Shown here in pieces: positions 56,501 to 64,000 of a stretch of DNA of 64,000 nucleotides; position 1 is the first letter of the stretch, and each line of letters opens with the position of its first letter. Source of the stretch: Taxillus chinensis (lineage: Eukaryota > Streptophyta > Magnoliopsida > Santalales > Loranthaceae). Under the pieces are notes generated by a model, which did no database searches, was not told where the DNA came from, and saw only the letters and a program-made list of their open reading frames with translations. Location of the stretch: assembly GCA_023512835.1 (NCBI GenBank), contig CM042092.1:45192535-45256534 (forward strand), given 5' to 3'. Made by a program: the position numbers and the translations under genes.

Positions 56501-58059
56501 TGTTGGACCCTATTTTGTGCGGGTCAGACGCATTTTGTCAAATTCAATTTTCCTTTTATGCCGCTTTGGTTTGTTGAAATTTTGTAGGACGACGAAGTCA
56601 TGACTATTAAGCCACAAATGCTCAATTTCAAGAAATTACTCAAGAAAGGCCTCCGAATGCCAAAGAGCTAGTCTTGGGTGATAGAAAATCAAATTCGAGG
56701 ATCAACACCATCGACCACGCTCAATTCTGAGGTCAAACGAAGAAGATAGGGTCAAAACAGCGTTCAGGCCGCTAGTGATGGTCAAAACAGTAATTGACTT
56801 TCCAAACGGCACTCCGGATCAGTTCACAAACCTCATATTCTCATCTTACTCGTCGTTCTGAGAATTTTGACATATATATTGTATATATTCGCTCCCAGAG
56901 CATTTTAGACAAAAAAAATCAAAATAAAATTGTTTTCGATAATAAAACAGTCTCAGAGCACTCAGTACAGGTTTTCCGTAAAAATGATATCGTTTTCAAA
57001 TAAAATTGACACGAGGACGTTCGTCGTGACGCCCCAAGTCCAAAAAATTTTTTTTTTTGAGATGTTTTGAAGTCTAGGTCGTCCTACAATCCCAAAAGGC
57101 GAAGGACATCAGTTAAAAATCCAAAAAACAAAATAATTTTCTATTTTTTCTCTTTTCCCGCCCACTCCAAGCCAGGTGTCAACCTTCCATTGGTTGAAAG
57201 TAAATAAAATAAAAAAACCAAAACAAACCAAAACAAAATAAAAAAACCAAAAACAAAACAAAATAAAACAAAAAAAGTTTCCCAAACAAAAAAAACAAAA
57301 AAAGGTTTCCAAATAAAACCAAAGTTTTCCAAACAAAACAAAAACAAAAAATACTTTCCAAAATAAACAAAACAAAAAAAAACAAACAAAACAAAAACAA
57401 AACCTTTTTAACGCTTCCCTTTGTATTTTCCATACTTTGTTCTTTTTCTTACTTTTACATTTAGGATCATTTGTAAGCATTTAGTTTATCATTTAGTTTA
57501 GAACATCAAATATAGAACTTAGACTTAATGCAACTTTGGTTCTTTCATTAGATTTTTCCAATAACTTAAATTTAACTTCGAATAAAATTATAGGATCTTT
57601 TTTAGCAGTGTAGGATAAATTGAACTTAATTTTTAACTTCAACAAAGAATATAGAAATAAAAAAGATGAAAAAAAACAAATTGTTAATATTGACAAATCG
57701 GACTTAATCCCACTTCAACAGATGACTTAGGAAATAAAAAAGAGTAAACTCGTAAGCTATAGACAAATTCAACATCACTTCTAGACTTGTTAATTTTAAG
57801 CAGACAATTAAAATAAGTTAGAAATCTCTTAATCTTAAGATAGGTACCGAAAGGGCATCGTGAGGGTGCTAGTCCTTCCTCACGCGTAACCAACTCCCGA
57901 GCCCATCCTTAACAGTATATATAATTTTCTTTTAGGTGACCAACCGCTCCCCAAAAATGGTTGGTGGTGACTTTATTTTTCATCACTATTCGGATGAAGG
58001 TTGGGGGGAACCGCACCCCAAAAGCAGTTTCCCTCCCAGACGAAATCGGGTGATGACGA
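56501..58059 (+). repeat. 5' LTR of element I (about 1559 bp)
   Basis: Starts TGTTGGACCCTATTTTG and ends near GATGACG at 58059. 56640-56940 matches 53240-53480 of LTR G in reverse (TCGTCGTTCTGAGAATTTTGA region). The stretch 57180-57410 is a run of AAAACAAAAC words. Confidence 0.85.
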
Positions 58060-59076
58060 TTAGCGACTTTCTTTGGGGATAGTTAGAGTTAGGCCTAAAA
58101 TTAAGATTAAGACGTTTATTCTTTGTTTTAAATTATTATTATTCTTTCATTCTTTATTCATTTTGTCTTTAGTCGATTTATTTATTGCGCCGTTGTATGA
58201 TAGTTTTGAAGGATAGGTTCATCATATCATATTGTTTTGTTATTCTATTTTTTATATTATCTTGTAAATATTTGTGTTGTTCTTTTTACTAACTTTGTCT
58301 TATATCTTTGTTTATATTTGCTTTCACTAACCTTGTTTTTATGTGAATTGTATCATTATTGTTTTTTACTAATCATGTCTTATTCTTTCATACACTCTAG
58401 GACATGGAACCTTGACATTCATTCCCTAAGATTAGTGTTCCATTTCCTTCCTCATGTAATCTTTTGGTCACATAGGCCACCTCAATGCTATATGTTTAGG
58501 TGTTCATTCAAGAATCCACCATTCAATTTAGGTGTGCGACATTTAGTCCTCATTAGTCCATCGGTATTGGGTGCCCATATCGGGTTACTCAGATACATCT
58601 TCATTCATGCTTTTCACATATGTACATTCTCATTCATATAATAATGACACTTATGACTCATGTCATGTTTCTGTCACATCATGTAGATCCATGCATGCAT
58701 GCGAATAAATAAAGAAAGAAAAAGATCAGAAAAAAAACAAAACAAAAAAAAGAGAGGAAAATAGAAAAAAAACCATCTATAAATCATGTCATAATCACAT
58801 CATCTATGCATGCATGTCGAAGAGAAAAGAAAAAAATCAAAAAAATCATCATCAGTCAATCATGTCATTGTAAATCCATGCCTGTATTCATGCCAAATAA
58901 AAACAAAAATAAAAAAGGAAAGAAAAGAAAATCCAAAAAAAAGCCAAAAAACCAAAGAAACAAAGCAAGAAAAAAAAACAAAGCGAAAAAAAATCATTAA
59001 TCATGTCATTCATGCATACATTAAAAAACGGTTAAATAAAAAAAAGTCAAATAAAAATTAAGATGGGGAGCTTATC
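58060..59076 (+). other. Primer region and leader of element I
   Basis: GATTAGCGACTTTCTTTGGGG at 58059-58079 is the likely primer region. Then an AT-rich leader. At 58675-59060 a poly-purine stretch repeats CATG-rich words (AATCATGTCAT and CCATGC) between A-runs, three times. No ORF supported. Confidence 0.6.
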
Positions 59077-60356
59077 ATTTTGCTGATTCATCAGAACCAA
59101 TCAAAAGCAAGCAACAATCTTGGTCCATGGTAGAGAATACGGAGGCAAGACTAGTCAACTTGGAATAGAACCAACAAGAAGCGTGCGAGAGATCTCAAGG
59201 ATTTGCAAGGGCAGGTGGACCGTCGACGAAATGATATCGATATTAGACGAAACCTAGGACAAGGAGTCCCAAATCAACAACAAGGCAAGGAAGCATTGCA
59301 ACCACCAACTCTCACACAAATGCGAGACACGAATTCATGACCCTACTCCCGCACATCGAGGTATCCCAAATCAAGTCCATTTTACGTCACCGACTATGGG
59401 GCATGATGCAGATGTACCGATGTCCCCCACACCTAAAGAAGATATTGAATCGCCTGCGATAGCATAACTTGAGGAAAGATTGAAAGTAGTTGAGAAGACC
59501 GAGGCGTATAACTTGATCGGTCTAGATGAATTGTTCTTGGCTCCTAGTATAGTCTTACCTCCAAAATTCGAGATGCCCCGGTTTGAGAAGTTCAATGGTA
59601 CTCAAGGTCCAAAATTTCATTTGACCATGTATTGTACGAAGATGGTTGCTCATGTAGGGAATGACAAATTGCTGATACACTTGTTTCCAAGAGAGTCTAA
59701 CCGGAGGGCCACTTAATGGTATTTTAAATGTCGAGAAAAATCGCATCAATACATGGCAAGATCTAGCAATCGCTTTCTGAACCAAGGCAAGCATATTACG
59801 AGTTAGCTCCTGATAGGCTGACATTACGAACCTTGGAACAAAAGTCAATTGAAAGCTTTAGAGACTATGCTAGGCGTAGAGAGGTTGCGATGGAGGTCCA
59901 ACCGCCATTAACTAAGAAAGAACTCATGGCCATTTTCCTCAATACCCTTCGGGGAGTCTACTATGAAAAAATGGTAGGGAATGTCACTAACAATTTTAAT
60001 GATCTAGTGGCCTCAAGAGAAAGGATTGACTGGGAATCAAGACGGGTAGAATAACGGAAGTGACTACTCACCAGGACCAAGTGCAAGCTACGTGGCAAAC
60101 CGAATCATCCCCTTTAAAGCCTAGGAGAAAGGCATCCAAAGCAACACCTTTCGAGCCACTGCCACCAGATTATGAAAAGTTGTTTCCAAAGCTAGTAGGA
60201 GCCGGTTTGCTTGTACTAGAATCCATTCTCGTGCCACAACCAACCTATCCTAAATGGTATGATCCTACAAAGAGCTATGAGTTCCATGCCGGTGCTATTG
60301 GGCATTCAATGGAAGACCGTAATGCATTCAAGAGAAGGGTTCGATCCAACGCTTGA
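59077..60356 (+). pseudogene. gag: First gag module of element I
   Basis: ATG near 59126 (MVENTEARLVNLE). The open piece 59480-59716 has LPPKFEMPRFEKFNGTQ, and after frame breaks an INTWQDLAIAF block (59740-59775). 59833-60054 has VQPPLTKKELMAIFLNTLRG. 60060-60356 has PLPPDYEKLFPKLVGAGLL, PKWYDPTKSYEFHAGAIGH and RNAFKRRV, the Tat zinc region in which the expected Cys of CEYHAG is Ser-Tyr-Glu-Phe (first Cys lost). It ends at TGA 60354-60356. Confidence 0.82.
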
Positions 60357-60600
60357 AGTTGGCCTCTTGGATGATTCAGTGATTAAAGATTACTCTTTGT
60401 AAAAGTGCCCCCTGTTTGGATTCTGTTCTGAAATAAAATAAACTTTCTCAAAGAGCATGCACTTCATAACATTCACTAGAGCCACGCATCCTAAGCATTT
60501 ATGTATACATGTGATGCATTCCATTGATAAATTTTATATTAAATAAAAGGGGGAGCTTAACACTCTTACTAAATCAGATTATCATCAAAAATCTAGTCAC
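60357..60600 (+). other. Gap between the two gag modules of element I
   Basis: Non-coding, with AT-rich words and GGGGGAGCTTA (60549), similar to the GGGGAGCTTATC (59064) that precedes the first gag. This supports a duplicated leader-gag unit. Confidence 0.55.
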
Positions 60601-61316
60601 ATGGCTGAAGACCTATACAACCGATTGGCTAGGGTGGAGCAAGCTTAGATAGCAATGTATGCGAATTTGTAAGGACTAAAGTGTCAACTTCAAAAGCTAA
60701 TGGAATTGGATGAAGGGCTTAGCAAGGTAGAATCAGCTGAGTGAAGAACTACTGGAGTAGCACAAGGAGTGAAACTACCCCATGGACTAGTTTCCCTTCA
60801 AAACCCTCACGTCATGCCACTACCATCACCATTTCCTCATAGCCACTCAAGTGTCACTTCTTTGATGCATATGCCCCAACTGACTCATCTACGTGCATGG
60901 CAAGGATCAGGACCAGTGACAATGAGATATGGAGGCGACTCCTCAGGTAACATTCACGGTCCAACAGAAAGAAGGAATAAGAAGCTCAAGCAACCAGAAG
61001 TTGACCCCATCCCCATGACTTACTCGGAGTTATACAAAGAGCTGCTACAAGCTCACATGATAGCTCCAACTCCTTTGGAACCGGTCAAGCAACTTTATCC
61101 TGAGTGGTACAATCCAAATGACCAATGTGAATATCATGCTGGGGCAATAGGGCATAATATTGAAGGTTGTATCTCGTTTAAGAGGAAAGTTCAATCCATG
61201 AGAAATGCACAGTGGTTGAACTTCTCAACGAAGGCCCAAAGTGACTCTTCCAAGGCAAGGTCTCTTGGTCCCGATGACTTGCACCGAGGCATATTACAAG
61301 TGACTGAGGAGTAGGT
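60601..61316 (+). pseudogene. gag: Second gag module of element I
   Basis: ATG at 60603 (MAEDLYNRLARVEQA) with a coiled-coil-like start and two early stops. The open frame 60769-61314 has DPIPMTYSELYKELLQAHMI, then PEWYNPNDQCEYHAGAIGHN and ISFKRKVQSM, a complete Tat zinc motif (C-H-H-C pattern with CEYH, GH and C). The middle capsid part found in the first module is missing: the frame passes from the N-terminal helix to the zinc region. Better kept than module one. It ends at TAG 61312-61314, and no protease follows before J. Confidence 0.8.
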
Positions 61317-61691
61317 TAACTCCCATACGACCAAAGGAGGGCAAACCAGTTAAGTTTTCCAGGGCATGGATCGCCAATGCTCGAGTAATATCACGGAGAC
61401 TCATAGTTTTTAATAATTTCCCTTTTTAGTGAAACTTGTTTTATAAATCATGGAAGTTTCCTATCTTATGCCTGAAAAACAAAAAAAATGCTTGTCACAT
61501 CCTCTTTAATAAATGTTTTTTAAATGATTTTTAACATTTCATAACATGTGTATACAATAGTTGTCCATAAGTTGTCCACTATCATAGTACGCGTATCAAG
61601 ATTAACAGGGGCATATGAAACAAAGAAGATTAAACTGATAACCTTGAGCTTGAGAGGGTTCGAGAGCCAAGAGCTTAGCGCAAGAGATCGC
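61317..61691 (+). other. Remainder of element I before J
   Basis: About 375 bp. A short piece (PYDQRRANQ-like) recalls the Tat gag-protease linker, otherwise nothing recognisable. Confidence 0.5.
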
Positions 61692-63465
61692 TGATTGGCA
61701 ATTTGCAAGTGTACAAATCATGACAAGTAATAAAGTAGATTTTAAGTTCGAATATCGTACCCAAGGGAAGGATGTAGAATTGGAAATTTTTTACTAGCTT
61801 ATGAAAGGATTTTTGAGTGAAAATATATTAAAATAGAACTGAATTTAAAACTTTTTGATTGAATGGATGTGAGAAATGGAAATAAGCTTGTTTGAGTAAA
61901 GATAAGTTCGATTGATAAAGGTGATTGGAGTTAAGATTTCATTTGATGTATTTTTCTCAAGATAATGTCTTAGTTCAATCTAATTCTTTCCTTGTGACAA
62001 TATTTAATACCCAACCTTTAATGCATGAATTAGCCTTTTCCAAGTGCAATAGTCTGTGTACACCCTAGCATGGGGGATGGGTGACCCTTTAAGAATTGAG
62101 TTGTTTAGTTTAGAGCAAGCATCGCACCCACTCTTAACTTGGTATCCTAGGTTTATATTCGCTGCCGCATGCCATGTAATCCCTAGTTTGAATATCTCAA
62201 TTTTTCTAGTACTTATGCTTCATTTTCCAATCCTTCACATAAATATCTAATATGATAAAATGAAATGGCCAGAATCCATTTTATATTTAAACCAAAGATA
62301 TTCAATAAACATTCACAAGCTGAAAGAGATTAAACTAAAATATTTGAAATTATTTCATTATATCAAACTCCATGCTAACCCCAATCAAGGGTTTTTAAGC
62401 TTCCATAATTTGTTTAAAGACAATAAAATTACAAAACATAAAATAAGAATACCCAAAGAAAAGCTTGCTATTTAGACTAAGAATTTCAAGGTTGATCTTC
62501 TTTTCCCAGTGATTGTCTTCAACACCAAGAGATATCCCAAGCCTTTTTCTCTCTCCCTTTCTCTACTCTGGATGAGGAATGGAATTGTAGGATGGAAGAG
62601 AATTAGAGGATGACTTGATGGATACAAATGATGGAGCAGACTCCCCTTTTATAGCCTCTCGAAGCTACATTTGAACATTTAAAATTGAATTTCTATTTAT
62701 TTTTTTTAAATTTCTCAAATAATTAGCCCCTCTTAAATCTCTTGTAACTCCCTTATTTTTTTGAATTTGAAAAGGAGATAAATCCCTCTCTTAAATCCCA
62801 TAAAAAACCTCAATCCAAATGCAAAGCACCCATTTGAATTTAAATTTCTTCAATAAATTCTCCTTTGACTTGAGTGTTTGTGCCCGTTCTTTGATCAAAT
62901 GACTTTGCTCCAGAAGGAAATAAGTGAGCTTCAAAAATAAGGGTTTCATCGCTGAAATTTAAGCTTGGTTGGGTGAAGAAGGCTTCACCCGACCACCATG
63001 TAGAGTCTTCAAACTTCACCCGACCAGAAGGAAGTTATGTTCCATGATGCTTGGAGAGTCTGAATATGCAAAATAGGCTTCACCCGACCTGGTTGGGTGA
63101 AGGGTCCTTCACCCGACCACCTCCAAACGACCTCAGATTTCACCCGACCAGAAGGAGAAAATCTTCAATGAGTTAGTGAGAAGCTATCCCTGAAGTATGA
63201 GCTTAACCCGACCTTCACCCGACCAACTTGAGATTTGGGCATTGTGAACTTTAGGTCTTTGGTATTCTTTCTTCCTTCTGTGAATCTGGTGAATTCTTTC
63301 TTGATTTTTGGATTCCTATCAAAATATTACAAAAATATCACAAAAACTACAAAAAATCCTCTTTTCTGTGTTAGGGCATGAAAATTTGATAAAGTAGCAC
63401 AATTGGGTAATAAATGAATCAAAAGAGTATGAAAATGTACCCAAAATGGCCCTAAAAAGGAGGTA
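61692..63465 (-). repeat. 3' LTR of element J
   Basis: The words AAGTGTACAAATCATGACAA and TATCGTACCCAAGGG at 61703-61770 match the same region of LTR F (29155-29220) in order, though diverged. Holds the TTCACCCGACC array (62967-63224). The exact start is uncertain by about 20 bp. Confidence 0.6.
62967..63224 (-). repeat. TTCACCCGACC motif array in LTR J
   Basis: Seven direct copies (62984, 63015, 63079, 63107, 63139, a variant at 63202, and 63213) and two reversed copies (GGTTGGGTGAAG at 62967 and 63091) in 258 bp. One direct and one reversed copy form a hairpin at 63078-63102. Confidence 0.8.
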
Positions 63466-64000
63466 TAAATCCCCCCAACCATCTCCTTCACACTTGAACC
63501 TTGCTCGTCCCGAGCAAGAATAGAAATAAACACTCAATCAAGCAAGTGAAAAATAAGAAAAGGGAAAAATCACAAGTGAGATAATGGTCGTCAGAAAACA
63601 TATGTAACATATGAAAGTGCATTGCATGATTAGAGTGCAGCCCAAAACACTTTGCATTGCCTTCTTATACTTAGTCCAACAATTATATACAATCCTAACC
63701 ATTATTGAGGAACAACCAAGTTAATCAAGTTAAAAACATAACAAGCAAATCCATGGAGTCCTTACAAATGAAACAAGGCAACTTCACTCAAGTGTAAGTC
63801 TCACACCACTTCTTGTCAATACCTCTAAGGATTTTCAGACCTTAAGTACAAGCAGTCCTCTCTTTTGGTGACACATCTAGTCTTACCACAAACCGTAGCC
63901 TTTGCCACATGCCACCATGAGAGGTGAGTTGCCCAAATGATGCTCAACCCTAAAAGATGTAGGCTCAAAAATTCTCAATTGTATCTAACACAAATAAAAG

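Larger units (their letters stand above)
56501..61691 (+). mobile_element. Element I: Tat-like element, 5' part
   Basis: 5' LTR, primer region, leader and two gag modules on the plus strand, then cut by J at 61692. Inserted in LTR H, 20 bp after a GATCCAGACTAAC block. Its LTR ends are of the same type as G but the internal LTR sequence differs, so it is a different family of the same lineage. Confidence 0.82.
61692..64000 (-). mobile_element. Element J: gypsy-type LTR and 3' UTR (Athila-like style)
   Basis: The LTR end lies at 61692 (TGATTGGCAATTTGCAAG in plus reading) and its start near 63465. Then comes a block reading, on the minus strand, GACGAGCAAGGTTCAAGTGTG, the typical stretch before a polypurine tract in Athila-type elements, and AT-rich 3' UTR up to the window end. 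Orientation as F. No coding domain is in the window; lineage is by style only. Confidence 0.62.

Noticed and set aside
57109..57480. Phe-rich membrane-like ORFs of 82-123 codons on the minus strand (also 37122-37459, 38646-38870)
   Set aside because: They translate A/T-rich low-complexity LTR sequence; hydrophobicity is a base-composition effect.
58806..59061. Lys-rich nuclear protein ORF
   Set aside because: Translation of A-runs in the leader of element I, which repeats three times.
62967..63224. CRISPR-like array
   Set aside because: Repeat words are only 11 bp, spacing is irregular, orientation is mixed, and the DNA is plant retrotransposon LTR.

Overview
This window is a plant (angiosperm) heterochromatic block made almost entirely of nested LTR retrotransposons. 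I see no convincing host protein gene, tRNA or rRNA. The evidence is the Ty3/gypsy and Ty1/copia pol domains, primer-binding sites matching the initiator-methionine tRNA 3' end, long LTRs, and the lineage mix: Tekay/Del-type chromovirus, Sirevirus-like copia, and Tat/Ogre with its extra archaeal-type RNase H. The species cannot be told from this sequence.

Layout. A (1-8549, +) is a Tekay-like chromovirus with a partial 5' LTR, gag-PR-RT-RH-INT-chromodomain and a complete 3' LTR. It sits in a reversed LTR tip (8550-8633) of its own family. B (8634-18078, -) is a Sirevirus-like copia element whose 3' part has been lost or displaced. C (18079-19326, +) is the 3' part of an LTR related to A, interrupted by B. 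D (19327-22204, -) is the 3' half of an old Tekay-like element. E (22205-36358, +) is a second copy of the B family with a nearly deleted 5' LTR. Inside it is F (29120-31777, -), a non-coding gypsy-type mini-element. G (36359-53598, -) is a large Tat/Ogre element. H (53599-56500, -) is the 5' half (LTR, PBS, gag) of a Tekay-like element and very probably the other half of D. I (56501-61691, +) is the 5' LTR and two gag modules of another Tat element, and J (61692-64000, -) is an LTR and 3' UTR inserted in I.

Inferred history. D/H is the oldest layer. G inserted in its gag, I in its 5' LTR, and C in the AT microsatellite of its 3' LTR. E then inserted in the 3' LTR of G, B in C, and the A family in B. 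One deletion ending at 22204/22205 would explain three losses together: most of the 5' LTR of E, the outer part of the 3' LTR of G, and the PR-RT part of D/H.

Nearly every open reading frame is broken. Many breaks and copy-to-copy differences hit the middle base of CAG/CTG, which becomes CG, CCG or CGG. That is not how retrotransposons usually decay. It fits residual long-read base-calling error at methylated CHG sites, so some elements may be more intact in the real genome. The other points of interest are LTR motif arrays: G-box palindromes, about 21 copies of a CTTACTCCGT motif shared with an unrelated family, and a TTCACCCGACC array. There is also a 28-bp minisatellite in the Tat 3' UTR, a micro-inversion between two LTR copies, and an in-frame integrase-chromodomain deletion.
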